Below, piece after piece: positions 1 to 7,799 of a stretch of DNA of 64,000 nt (the first letter of the stretch is position 1; every line of letters starts with the position of its first letter). Source of the stretch: Flavobacterium sp. Leaf82 (lineage in GTDB: Bacteria; Bacteroidota; Bacteroidia; Flavobacteriales; Flavobacteriaceae). Below the pieces are notes generated by a model. The model did not search any database. It saw nothing but the letters and a program-made list of their open reading frames with translations, and had not been told where the DNA came from. The stretch is from NCBI RefSeq assembly GCF_001422725.1, contig NZ_LMMA01000034.1:1-64000 (forward strand), read 5' to 3'. A program made the position numbers and the translations under genes.

Positions 1-92
1 CTTGGTGGTCAATTTGCTCCGGAATTAGGTGGTCAGTTTGCTCCGGAACGGGTGGTCAATTTAGTCCGGAATTAGGTGGTCAAATTGACCGG
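1..92. mobile_element. Terminal repeats of a probable IS21-family element (partial, at window edge)
   Basis: Four direct repeats with the core GGTGGTCAATTTGCTCCGGA start at 4, 28, 51 and 75, a 23-24 bp period. The last copy is shortened to GGTGGTCAAATTGACCGG. Serial repeats of this type are typical of the ends of IS21-family elements in Bacteroidota, where they bind the transposase. The istA/istB genes would lie to the left, outside the window. The repeats run directly into the Crp-like gene, so this is probably an insertion endpoint. The family assignment is from memory of such ends. Confidence 0.6.
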
Positions 93-621
93 TTTTTCCA
101 ATAAGACACTTTCTTATATTTACTCGTATTTTAAATTTAGGAAAACCAAAAGAAATGAATTGTTGTTGAAAGAGGGCGAAATCTGTAATAATTTCTACTT
201 TGTCAATAAAGGCTGTATCCGACTATTTAACATTAATAAAGAAGGAGAAGAGGCAACAAGATATTTTCATTTTGAAGATTCCTTAGGAACTGCACTTTCC
301 AGTTTAATCAATCAACAACCTTCATTTGAATTTATGCAGACTATTGAACCTTCGGAACTATTAGTGATAAACCGTGAAGATTACTTTCATTTGGTAGACA
401 ACGTTCCGCAGTTCGGGTTTATTTACAGACAAATTTTAGAATTAGCCTACATAAAATCCCAGGAACGTATATATTGTTTTCAAGGTCTGGATGCGGTAGA
501 AAAAGTCCGTTGGGTTTTAACAAATCAAACAAAATTGCTCACGAGGCTATCAAATAAAATGGTTGCATCTTACCTGGGACTTACTCCTCAAACATTAAGC
601 AGATTAAAATCAAAGATCTAA
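76..621 (+). CDS. Crp/Fnr-family regulator, 5' end replaced by the IS end
   Basis: This is a cyclic-nucleotide-binding-like effector domain (residues about 10-120, with LLLKEGEICNNFYFVNKG) followed by a short helix-turn-helix (SNKMVASYLGLTPQTLSRLK near 160-178). Such proteins are cytoplasmic transcription regulators; many flavobacterial members do not bind cAMP. The only start is a GTG at 76, which lies in the last IS repeat, so residues 1-6 (MVKLTG) come from the element. The family usually has some 10-15 more native residues here. The gene may be expressed from the element, or it may be a 5'-truncated pseudogene. It probably acted on the adjacent NmrA-like gene 78 bp downstream, as Crp-like genes often pair with such oxidoreductases; that link is inferred. 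Confidence 0.75.
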   Translation: MVKLTGFSNKTLSYIYSYFKFRKTKRNELLLKEGEICNNFYFVNKGCIRLFNINKEGEEATRYFHFEDSLGTALSSLINQQPSFEFMQTIEPSELLVINREDYFHLVDNVPQFGFIYRQILELAYIKSQERIYCFQGLDAVEKVRWVLTNQTKLLTRLSNKMVASYLGLTPQTLSRLKSKI

Positions 622-642
622 AAATGTGAACATAGGACAACG

Positions 643-670
643 TTTACAAAATATACTCTGATCATCTTTG
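643..670 (+). promoter_or_regulatory. Probable promoter of the NmrA-like gene
   Basis: CATCTTTG (663-670) differs from the Bacteroidota -7 element TAnnTTTG at one conserved base. A TTTAC (643-647) stands in the -33 region. The predicted start of transcription is about 25 bp before the ATG at 700. Confidence 0.4.
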
Positions 671-699
671 CACTTCAACAAACACAGAAAAGTTCAATT

Positions 700-1578
700 A
701 TGATTTTAGTAACAACACCAACAGGAAATACAGGTTCAATAATTCTTCGACAATTAGTAGAGCAGGGGCAAAAGGTTAAAATTTTTTTAAGGGATCCTCA
801 AAAAATATCAGCTGATATTTTAGAAAAAGTAGAAGTTGCCACAGGTTCTTTGCTCAACGAATATGAATTTACAGAGGCATTACAGGGCTGCGATACTCTT
901 TATTTTTGTGTGCCTCAAAGCAATACTCAGGAAGATGTAAATGGCTATTATGAAGATTTTGCAAAAGTGGCTTCAAAATCAATTAAAAATGCAGGTACAA
1001 AAAGAGTCGTTTATTTATCCAGCGGCGGTAAAGAAAGCAATTTGCAGGCAGGTCTTGTCACAGCCCTGCACAAGGGGGAAGATATAATTAGCCAATGCGG
1101 AGCCTCAGTAAGGGCATTGCGCTGTCCGGTATTTTTTGAAACCCTTTTGTATCAAATAGCATCTCTAAAAGAACAGGGGGTATTTTCTTTGCCAATGAAC
1201 GGAAATTATAAATCGCCGCAAATCGCCGTAAAAGATATCGCATCAAAAGCTGTAGAATTTTTGACGGATAACACCTGGACTGGAGTTGAAGGAATTACAG
1301 TTCTTGGTCCGGAAGATATAAGCTATAATGAAATTGCAAGACAAATGAGTATAGTAACAGGAAAAACTATTTGTTTTATGGAGATTTCAAAAGAGAATTA
1401 TATAAAAACACTGTTGGAAAAACATCATACAAGCGAAGCATTTGCAATCTCTTTAACCGAAATGTTGACGGCAATTGGTAATGGTTTATATGACTTAGAA
1501 CCAAGAACAGAGGCTGCTTCAAGAACTACAACCATTAGAGAATGGATGATTGAAAATTTGGTTCCTAAAATAAATTGA
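700..1578 (+). CDS. NmrA-like NAD(P)-binding oxidoreductase / redox sensor
   Basis: This 292-residue atypical short-chain dehydrogenase has a Rossmann dinucleotide motif at the extreme N-terminus (TTPTGNTGSIILRQL, residues 5-19). A YLSSGGK segment near residue 109 stands where the catalytic Tyr region would be. The NmrA/HSCARG group includes NADPH sensors and quinone or azo reductases acting in the cytosol; the substrate cannot be read from sequence. There is no signal peptide and the length is normal for the family. It follows the Crp-like gene in the same direction but has its own promoter-like sequence, so it probably outlives the damage to that gene. Confidence 0.8.
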   Translation: MILVTTPTGNTGSIILRQLVEQGQKVKIFLRDPQKISADILEKVEVATGSLLNEYEFTEALQGCDTLYFCVPQSNTQEDVNGYYEDFAKVASKSIKNAGTKRVVYLSSGGKESNLQAGLVTALHKGEDIISQCGASVRALRCPVFFETLLYQIASLKEQGVFSLPMNGNYKSPQIAVKDIASKAVEFLTDNTWTGVEGITVLGPEDISYNEIARQMSIVTGKTICFMEISKENYIKTLLEKHHTSEAFAISLTEMLTAIGNGLYDLEPRTEAASRTTTIREWMIENLVPKIN

Positions 1579-1630
1579 AGCAAAACATTAATGCAAATAC
1601 CGTAGGAATTCGGAAACACATTAAATGAGG

Positions 1631-1681
1631 GAAACCCAGCTGTCCGAGAAACCCAGCTGTCCGAAGTCTCCCGACTTCGGA
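1631..1681. repeat. 17-bp tandem duplication and palindromic repeat
   Basis: GAAACCCAGCTGTCCGA occurs twice head to tail (1631-1647, 1648-1664). It leads into a perfect 9-bp hairpin, TCCGAAGTC (1660-1668) and GACTTCGGA (1673-1681). The hairpin and the following CAC..TT.GTTAT recur at 9076-9108, so this is an interspersed repeat. It lies between convergent genes and may also end transcription. Confidence 0.7.
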
Positions 1682-1719
1682 CACGTTTGTTATGTCCGAA
1701 TTCGTTTTTTTAATTTTTA

Positions 1720-2349
1720 TTAGTAAACTTTCGTTATCATTTCATCTATTGGCAAACGAACTTTTTTCGTAGCTGCCATATAATCTTTTTCCGAATCCCG
1801 ATATCCTAAAGCGAGTATAACTGTAGAATGCAACCCTTTTTCTTTCAAACCCAAAACGGCATCAATAGTGGCGGCATTAAATCCTTCGATAGGAGTGGCA
1901 TCTACTTTCAATTCTGCTGCAGCAATAAGTGCCGTTCCTAATGCAATATAAGCTTGTTTGGCCGCCCAAAAGGCTTTTTGTTCTGCGTTAATAGCGCCAA
2001 AATAGGAATGCAATCCATTTCTAAATCCTGATAAGGCACCAGCGTCAAGACCTCTTTGCTTTTCTGTCATTGCCATATAATCGTCAATGTAAGTCGGAGA
2101 CATGTCAGTCAATGCAGCAAAAACTAATAAATGAGAGCAAGAGCTAATCTGTTTATTATACGAATCAGCACCTAATTTTTTTTGAATTTCCGGGTTGCTT
2201 ACAACAAAAACACGGTAAGATTGCAGACCACAAGAAGATGCTGAAAGATTTATAGCCTCTAAGATCTGATCGACTTTCTCTTCTGTTACTTTAATGTTAT
2301 TGTAAGCTTTTGTGGCGTAGCGCCATTTTAAATTTTCTATCAAATTCAT
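1720..2349 (-). CDS. Nitroreductase-family NAD(P)H-dependent oxidoreductase
   Basis: This 209-residue FMN-dependent nitroreductase-fold protein starts NLIENLKWRYATKAYN, the usual N-terminus of the NfsB/NfnB-like group, in which the Arg and Lys contact FMN. AAxxGLQSYR (binding-site Ser/Gly region) and the C-terminal LALGYRDSEKD are also typical. It reduces nitro compounds, quinones or flavins with NAD(P)H in the cytosol; the substrate is unknown. A start at 2376 is possible, but the ATG at 2349 gives the family-standard N-terminus. It is divergent from mesX (267 bp apart), so it could be a flavin-reducing partner of that oxygenase. That is inference only. Confidence 0.85.
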   Translation of the reverse strand: MNLIENLKWRYATKAYNNIKVTEEKVDQILEAINLSASSCGLQSYRVFVVSNPEIQKKLGADSYNKQISSCSHLLVFAALTDMSPTYIDDYMAMTEKQRGLDAGALSGFRNGLHSYFGAINAEQKAFWAAKQAYIALGTALIAAAELKVDATPIEGFNAATIDAVLGLKEKGLHSTVILALGYRDSEKDYMAATKKVRLPIDEMITKVY

Positions 2350-2578
2350 TGCTATGTCTGTCTTAATTTTTGGCAAATATAAATGATATTGTTTTCTTTT
2401 TCGAGTTTTTAAAGCGCTCTGGAAAACTCCAAACCAATAATCTTAGGTCGCTAAAGAATATTTATCTGTTTTCATTCCTTATTGTATTTGTTTAAAGATT
2501 AAAAATCTTTAAAAATATTGTTATAAAGAATAATTAACTGATTTTATGTATAAATAAAAATATTTAATCTTTTATATT

Positions 2579-2586
2579 CAAATTTG
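2579..2586 (+). promoter_or_regulatory. -7 promoter element of mesX
   Basis: CAAATTTG differs from TAnnTTTG by one conserved base. Transcription would begin near 2593, about 24 bp before the ATG at 2617. That argues for the 2617 start over an upstream in-frame TTG at 2584. The remaining 2350-2578 intergenic DNA is AT-rich and shows no riboswitch I can recognise. Confidence 0.4.
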
Positions 2587-2616
2587 CAGGGTAAAAAAAC
2601 TAAACATTATCATCAG

Positions 2617-3669
2617 ATGAAAGCGAACATACAAGAAGATAGGGGAATAAACGAAAAGCAGAATATCGAAAATACCCAGAATACAATCCAGAATGATTTT
2701 GCATTCACACTAAAGAGCACTTGTTTAGATGAAAACTATCACCCCTCAAGTGAAACGCGTTTGACAACTAATTTTGCAAATTTGGCTAGAGGAGGCAATC
2801 GCCAACAAAACTTACGTAATGCATTAAATATGATTAACAATCGATTCAATGCATTGGCTCATATGGATAATCCAAAAGCTGATCGTTATCTTGTAGAACT
2901 TGAAATCATCACAGTAACGATGCGTATTGATGATAATAATGGTATTAACAATCTGCCGTTGATTGAAGTTTTAAAAACGAATATTTTTGACCGCAAGACT
3001 AGCCAGCGTATCGAAGGTATTGCCGGAAATAATTTTTCGTCTTACGTTCGTGATTATGATTTCAGTATTTTATTGATCGAGCACAATAAAAATAAACCTA
3101 ATTTTTGTATTCCTGAAAATTTCGGCGATTTGCATGGAAAACTTTATAAGTGTTTTGTCAATTCAGCCACTTACAAAGAGCACTTTAAAATGTCACCGAT
3201 CATTTGTCTAAGTGTATCAAGCAACAAAACTTATACTCGTACTGAGTATCAGCATCCGGTTCTGGGTTTTGAGTATCTGCAGGATCAGTATTCTATCACT
3301 GATGAATATTTCTCTAAAATGGGCTTAAAAGTTCGTTTTTTCATGCCTGCGAATAGTGTTGCACCGATGGCTTTTTATCATTCCGGAGATCTGCTTGCTG
3401 ATTATACTGATCTTGGACTAATCAGCTCAATTAGCACTATGGAGACTTTCCAGAAGATTTATCGCCCTGAAATTTACAATGCAAATTCAGTGGCTGGGAA
3501 AATCTATCAACCAACTCTTAAACACGAAGATTATTCACTAACTCGTGTGGATTATGACCGCGAAGAGCGCAGCCGATTAGCTGTGGAACAGGGCAAATAT
3601 GCAGAAGAGCATTTCATTAAGCCTTATAAAAATCTTCTGGAACAATGGTCTGCTAATTTTACCCTTTAA
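2617..3669 (+). CDS. mesX: MesX (DUF1852), putative oxygenase for folate-independent methionine synthesis
   Basis: This 350-residue DUF1852 protein is marked by TRLTTNFANLARG near residues 48-60 and the conserved C-terminal YDREERSRLAVEQGKYAEEH. In aerobic bacteria DUF1852 occurs next to MesD and is needed for its activity. The pair makes methionine without methyl-tetrahydrofolate, and oxygen dependence led to the proposal that MesX is an oxygenase; the methyl donor is not settled. The protein is cytoplasmic, with no signal peptide. mesD follows 30 bp downstream, so the two are almost certainly co-transcribed. The start was chosen from the promoter position and from an ATG rather than the TTG at 2584. 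Confidence 0.85.
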   Translation: MKANIQEDRGINEKQNIENTQNTIQNDFAFTLKSTCLDENYHPSSETRLTTNFANLARGGNRQQNLRNALNMINNRFNALAHMDNPKADRYLVELEIITVTMRIDDNNGINNLPLIEVLKTNIFDRKTSQRIEGIAGNNFSSYVRDYDFSILLIEHNKNKPNFCIPENFGDLHGKLYKCFVNSATYKEHFKMSPIICLSVSSNKTYTRTEYQHPVLGFEYLQDQYSITDEYFSKMGLKVRFFMPANSVAPMAFYHSGDLLADYTDLGLISSISTMETFQKIYRPEIYNANSVAGKIYQPTLKHEDYSLTRVDYDREERSRLAVEQGKYAEEHFIKPYKNLLEQWSANFTL

Positions 3670-3699
3670 TTGATTACAACGCATTAAAATTATACTACT

Positions 3700-4731
3700 A
3701 TGAAGAAATTATTATTACCTACCTCTATTGTTGGAAGTTTACCCAAACCTGCCTGGCTTGCACCACCCGAAAAACTTTGGTCACCATGGAAATTAGAAGG
3801 CGATCAACTACTTGAGGGAAAACAAGATGCTTTACGCATTTCGCTGCAGGAACAGCAATTGGCAGATCTGGATATTATTTGTGACGGCGAGCAGACACGC
3901 CAGCATTTTGTAACGACTTTTATCGAACATTTAAGCGGTGTAGATTTTGAAAATCGTAAAACAGTAAAAATCCGTAACCGTTACGACGCGAGTGTTCCAG
4001 TGGTTGTAGGTGAGGTTGCACGTCAAAGAGCAGTTTTCGTTGAAGATGCTAAATTTTTACGTAAACAGACTAATAAGCCTATAAAATGGGCATTGCCAGG
4101 CCCGCTGACAATGGTAGATACTTTGTACGACGACCATTATAAAAGTCGGGAAAAATTGGCGTGGGAATTTGCGAAAGCACTCAATGAAGAAGCAAGAGAA
4201 CTTCAGGACGCAGGGGTTGAGATTATCCAGTTTGATGAACCTGCATTTAATGTATTCTTTGATGAAGTAAACGATTGGGGAATGGCAGCATTAGAAAGAG
4301 CTATTGAAGGTTTACACTGTCAAACTGCGGTTCATATTTGCTATGGTTATGGAATACAGGCAAATACTGATTGGAAAAAGACGTTAGGTTCAGAGTGGCG
4401 ACAATACGAAGAAATTTTTCCGAAAATTCAAAAATCTAAAATTGATGTGGTGTCTTTAGAATGTCACAACTCCAATGTGCCTTTAGATTTAATGGAACTT
4501 GTTCGCGGTAAAAAAGTAATGGTAGGCGCCATTGATGTAGCAACCAACACTATCGAAACACCAGAAGAAGTAGCTGCTACCCTGCGTAAAGCTCTTGAGT
4601 TTGTAGATGCCGAAAATCTATACCCTTCTACAAACTGCGGTATGGCCCCGTTATCTAGAGAGGTAGCAAGAGGCAAGTTAAGTGCTTTAAGCGCAGGAGC
4701 AGAAATTATACGCGAAGAACTTGGGATTTAA
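3700..4731 (+). CDS. mesD: MesD-type methionine synthase (MetE catalytic core only)
   Basis: At 343 residues this is about half of MetE (about 750) and corresponds to its C-terminal catalytic barrel. The N-terminal half needed for polyglutamyl-folate binding is absent. The zinc ligands are in place: His212 and Cys214 (VHICYG), Glu254 (SLECHNSN) and Cys313 (STNCGMAPLSR). It therefore should activate homocysteine as a thiolate and methylate it from a non-folate donor. Pairing with DUF1852 identifies the MesD class. It is cytoplasmic, second in an operon with mesX, and a transporter gene follows 58 bp later. Confidence 0.87.
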   Translation: MKKLLLPTSIVGSLPKPAWLAPPEKLWSPWKLEGDQLLEGKQDALRISLQEQQLADLDIICDGEQTRQHFVTTFIEHLSGVDFENRKTVKIRNRYDASVPVVVGEVARQRAVFVEDAKFLRKQTNKPIKWALPGPLTMVDTLYDDHYKSREKLAWEFAKALNEEARELQDAGVEIIQFDEPAFNVFFDEVNDWGMAALERAIEGLHCQTAVHICYGYGIQANTDWKKTLGSEWRQYEEIFPKIQKSKIDVVSLECHNSNVPLDLMELVRGKKVMVGAIDVATNTIETPEEVAATLRKALEFVDAENLYPSTNCGMAPLSREVARGKLSALSAGAEIIREELGI

Positions 4732-4753
4732 TTTCAATACATTAATAAAGAAG

Positions 4754-4773
4754 TCCGTGCCTCCACGGAGGAA
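4754..4773 (+). promoter_or_regulatory. Hairpin overlapping a GGAGG sequence before the transporter gene
   Basis: TCCGTG, CCTC, CACGGA form a 6-bp stem directly before and partly covering CACGGAGGA. GGAGG is an unusually strong ribosome-binding-like sequence for this genome, but it sits about 20 bp from the TTG start. It may be a translational control element or coincidence. Confidence 0.3.
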
Positions 4774-4789
4774 TAATATTTAAAACACA

Positions 4790-5782
4790 TTGAAGAAATT
4801 ATTAGAAGTATTAAAAAAAGCAGGTTTCGACGGTTTCCTGTTAATGATAGCCACCATGATCGTGATGGCTTATTTTTTGCCAAAGCCAGGCATGGTCAAG
4901 GAACCTGTTTCGCTTGAGGAGATTGCCAATGCTGGTGTTTCCTTTATTTTCTTGTTTTATGGCATGCGACTGAGTGTTGAGAAACTAAAAACAGGACTTT
5001 CCAACTGGAAAATGCACATTGTCGTTCAGTTGACAACCTTTTTATTTTTTCCGCTCCTTGTTTTGGCATTTCGCCCGTTGTTTGTCAATAACGGCTTCGA
5101 GCTGCTTTGGCTGGGTGTATTTTTTCTGGCTGCATTGCCGTCCACAGTTTCCTCTTCGGTGGTCATGGTTTCTATCGCTAAAGGAAACATTCCTGCAGCC
5201 ATTTTCAATGCAAGTATTTCCAGTTTAATCGGAGTAGTGGTTACGCCACTCTGGGTTGGGCTGTTTATAGCTTCTGCGACAGGCGATTTTGATGTTACTC
5301 AAATCGTCATAAAGCTGATTCTTCAAGTATTGCTGCCTGTAATTATTGGCATAAGCCTCAATTCCCGTTTAGGAGCCATGGCCGAAAAATATAAGAAACA
5401 GCTCAAATATTTCGATCAGGCAGTTATTCTAACGATTATTTACACGTCGTTTTGCAAGTCATTTTCACAACATCTTTTTGAAGGTTTCACCGCCCTTGAA
5501 CTTGTCGGACTTGCTGCAGGGATGATGGCGTTGTTTTTTGCCGTATTCTTTTGCGTCGGACTACTCAGCCGCCTGCTTGGTTTTTCAGATGAAGATCGTA
5601 TTACTGTCTTATTCTGCGGGTCTAAAAAGTCATTGGTACACGGCACCGTAATGTCAAAAGTACTTTTTCAGCACAGTACGATCACCGGCATCGTATTGCT
5701 GCCGCTTATGCTTTATCATGCCTTGCAATTGATTGCAGCCAGTATCATCGCTCAGGGTATGGCTCGACGAAAAGAAGTATAA
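4790..5782 (+). CDS. YfeH/SLC10A7-like SBF-family transporter
   Basis: This 330-residue integral membrane protein has about nine to ten hydrophobic segments, beginning at residues 15-32. It has the SBF-like signatures FLFYGMRLS (near 54) and LAALPSTVSSSVVMV (near 113-127), plus VLFCGSKKSLVHG near the C-terminus. It belongs to the bile acid:sodium symporter superfamily in the inner membrane; the substrate of YfeH-like members is not known. The start is a TTG, since the next Met (residue 19) falls inside the first membrane segment. Its position behind mesXD suggests it moves a substrate or product of that pathway, or a methyl donor; this is inferred. Confidence 0.8.
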   Translation: MKKLLEVLKKAGFDGFLLMIATMIVMAYFLPKPGMVKEPVSLEEIANAGVSFIFLFYGMRLSVEKLKTGLSNWKMHIVVQLTTFLFFPLLVLAFRPLFVNNGFELLWLGVFFLAALPSTVSSSVVMVSIAKGNIPAAIFNASISSLIGVVVTPLWVGLFIASATGDFDVTQIVIKLILQVLLPVIIGISLNSRLGAMAEKYKKQLKYFDQAVILTIIYTSFCKSFSQHLFEGFTALELVGLAAGMMALFFAVFFCVGLLSRLLGFSDEDRITVLFCGSKKSLVHGTVMSKVLFQHSTITGIVLLPLMLYHALQLIAASIIAQGMARRKEV

Positions 5783-5799
5783 TTTTTATTTATGACATG

Positions 5800-5826
5800 G
5801 CCCTTTATCCTTTTTCGATAAAGGGC
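5800..5826 (+). terminator. Hairpin after the methionine/transporter operon
   Basis: GCCCTTTATC (5800-5809) pairs perfectly with GATAAAGGGC (5817-5826) across a 7-nt loop, 17 bp after the transporter stop. No T-run follows, so it may instead be a processing or stability hairpin. Confidence 0.5.
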
Positions 5827-6007
5827 ACTAGGGATGACTCTCCCTGCTGTAAAACAATGATTTTTAGATTTTTATACTGTGAAGATAAAAGTTGCAGTAT
5901 TTTATATTTTTAAAGTATGTAAAATAAGATTTTTATATTGTTTTGAGTTATATTTGAAGAATTTTATTCTGATTTAAAAATAAATTAACCTATTTAAGTA
6001 ATATTCT

Positions 6008-6460
6008 ATGGAACAAATAGACGATATTGATCTTCAGTTATTAAATATACTTCACGATAATTCTAAATACACTGTAAAAGAGCTTGCTAAAATGGTTAAT
6101 CTCTCGGCATCACCTGTTTTTGAGCGAATTAAAAGATTGGAAAACAATGGTTATATTAAAAAATATATTGCCCTGCTTGATGCAGAAAAACTAAACAGAG
6201 GATTTATTGTTTTTTGTAATATAAAACTTAAACAGCACGATCGTAATATCGGGAATCAATTTGTTAGTGATATTATGAAAATAGAAGAAGTCGTAGAATG
6301 TTATAATATCTCAGGAGATTATGATTTTTTAATGAAAGTTTCTGCCAAAGACATGAAGCATTATCAGGATTTTGTGTTTAATAAATTGGGATCAGTTGAA
6401 AGTATAGGGAGTACCCAAAGTACCTTTGTTATGTCAGAGATAAAAAATCTCTACGGATAG
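6008..6460 (+). CDS. Lrp/AsnC-family transcription regulator
   Basis: This 150-residue protein has an N-terminal AsnC helix-turn-helix (DIDLQLLNILHDNSKYTVKE, then SASPVFERIKRLENNGYIKKY) and a C-terminal RAM effector domain with GDYDFLMKV near residues 98-106. Such regulators form octamers that sense amino acids. The gene stands alone, in the same direction as mesXD and the transporter, 225 bp after the hairpin. A role in methionine or amino-acid control of that operon is plausible from position, but no operator is visible. Confidence 0.88.
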   Translation: MEQIDDIDLQLLNILHDNSKYTVKELAKMVNLSASPVFERIKRLENNGYIKKYIALLDAEKLNRGFIVFCNIKLKQHDRNIGNQFVSDIMKIEEVVECYNISGDYDFLMKVSAKDMKHYQDFVFNKLGSVESIGSTQSTFVMSEIKNLYG

Positions 6461-6607
6461 TTCCGCGAGCAACGATAGTGCGGAAATTCTTTCCGTGCCA
6501 ATATTAATAAAAACCAGACTTACTTTTTTATTTGTAGAAATATACTTTGCTGACACTGATTATAAATCCGTGTGATTGGGTTTAAATAGATTGTAAAAAA
6601 ACAAAAA

Positions 6608-6637
6608 AAAATCCCATTTCGTTAGAAATGGGATTTT
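6608..6637. terminator. Strong hairpin terminator, copy 1
   Basis: AAAATCCCATTTC and GAAATGGGATTTT form a perfect 13-bp stem with loop GTTA. An almost identical copy is at 9177-9210. In flavobacteria such hairpins commonly end tRNA transcripts, and here a tRNA 3'-end sequence lies just after it. Confidence 0.8.
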
Positions 6638-6645
6638 AATTTTTG

Positions 6646-6705
6646 TGACCTCGACTGGACAAATTTCTATATATTTTATGGAAGATTTGAAGAAATTGGC
6701 ATACT
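6646..6705. repeat. Junction repeat 1 with 15 bp of tRNA-Arg 3' end
   Basis: GTGACCTCGACTGGA is identical to the tRNA-Arg 3' end with flanking G at 21106-21120. It is followed by TTTTATGGAAGATTTGAAGAAATTGGCA, related to the downstream part of the copies at 9213 and 17703. It looks like an attachment-site remnant. Confidence 0.6.
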
Positions 6706-6838
6706 ATATTTAGTATCTGTCTTTCATTGGCTTTATGAATTTGGTTTTGATGTCCTGTTGGGGATATTTTTGTCCCCCATTTTTTAATATTTAATTTTTC
6801 CCCTTACGTTCTAATATTAACATTTCATTGCCATGTAC

Positions 6839-7756
6839 TTAGTTAAAAGAGTGTCTAAATTCTAAAGGAGAAAGTGCAGTTTTTGCTTTGAATAATTTGC
6901 TGAAGGATTGTAAATGTTCAAAGCCTAATTCATAAGCAATTTCACTGATTGACGAATTTGTATTGGTAAGTTTTTGTTTAGCAGTTTCGATTAGTTTGTC
7001 ATGTATATGCTGCTGTGTATTTTGTCCTGTTAAAACGCGTAAGGTACTACTGAGATAATTAGGTGAAATGTTTAACTCTTGCGCAATGTATTGAACAGTT
7101 GGCAAACCTTTGGTTATCAAGTTGTCGTCTTTGAAATAATTATTGAGTAATTTTTCCAAACGTTCAAGCATCAGATGATTTGCTTTTTCCGTTGTGATAA
7201 ATTGACGATTATAAAACCTGTCGGCATAAGTGAGCAGGCTTTCAATTTGCGAAATAATAATTTGTTTGCTAAACTTATCAATATTAGAATAGTACTCTTG
7301 TAGGATATTCTGAATGATGCTGTCAATTGTTTTTTCTTCTTTTTCTAAAAGCCATAGTGCTTCCTTGACAGTATAACCAAAAAACTCATACTGTTTTATG
7401 TTTTTTGATAGAGAAGTGTTCCATAAAAAATCTGGATGTATGAGTAACATCCAGCCTGTCGGTTGGTCTGCTGTTTCATCTGTGCTGTTGTGTTCAACTT
7501 TGAAAACCTGATTGGGAGCAATAAAAAACATTGCTCCGTCATTAAAACCATATTCTTGTTGTCCGTATTTAAGTTTGCCACTCAGCCCACGCTTATTGGA
7601 AATAGAATAAAAATCCAATACTAAACTTTTGTCAATCATATATTTAGCTTCTTCTATTCTCACAAGGCTGATTAGAGGATGTTCAGGTTTTGTATAGCCA
7701 CGTAATTCGTGGTACTCGGCGATGGATTTTATTCTATACGGTACTTCATTTGTCAT
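6839..7756 (-). CDS. AraC-family regulator, probably of pobA
   Basis: This 305-residue regulator has an N-terminal cupin-like sensing domain (about 20-170) and a C-terminal AraC/XylS double helix-turn-helix (PTVQYIAQELNISPNYLSS and SISEIAYELGFEHLQSFSKLF near 235-300). The start at 7756 (TNEVPYRIKSIAEY) matches related proteins, and the upstream in-frame ATG at 7825 adds an implausible hydrophobic stretch. It sits 43 bp after pobA on the same strand, so the two form an operon. AraC-type activators of 4-hydroxybenzoate hydroxylase are known in other bacteria, so a PobR-like role is likely but inferred. Confidence 0.85.
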   Translation of the reverse strand: MTNEVPYRIKSIAEYHELRGYTKPEHPLISLVRIEEAKYMIDKSLVLDFYSISNKRGLSGKLKYGQQEYGFNDGAMFFIAPNQVFKVEHNSTDETADQPTGWMLLIHPDFLWNTSLSKNIKQYEFFGYTVKEALWLLEKEEKTIDSIIQNILQEYYSNIDKFSKQIIISQIESLLTYADRFYNRQFITTEKANHLMLERLEKLLNNYFKDDNLITKGLPTVQYIAQELNISPNYLSSTLRVLTGQNTQQHIHDKLIETAKQKLTNTNSSISEIAYELGFEHLQSFSKLFKAKTALSPLEFRHSFN

Positions 7757-7799
7757 ATTAGAAACAATTTGTATGTAAGTAAAATTAATGAAAAAAAAA

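Larger units (their letters stand above)
6461..6838. other. Gene-free stretch with first cassette junction
   Basis: It holds a short TTCCGC..GCGGAA hairpin after the Lrp gene, a strong terminator (6608-6637) and the junction repeat 6646-6705. The rest (6706-6838) is AT-rich with no gene that I can support. Confidence 0.6.

Noticed and set aside
2350..2616. Possible SAM-type riboswitch before mesX
   Set aside because: A CGCTAAAG-like stretch caught the eye, but I could not build the conserved SAM-I or SAM-II helices.
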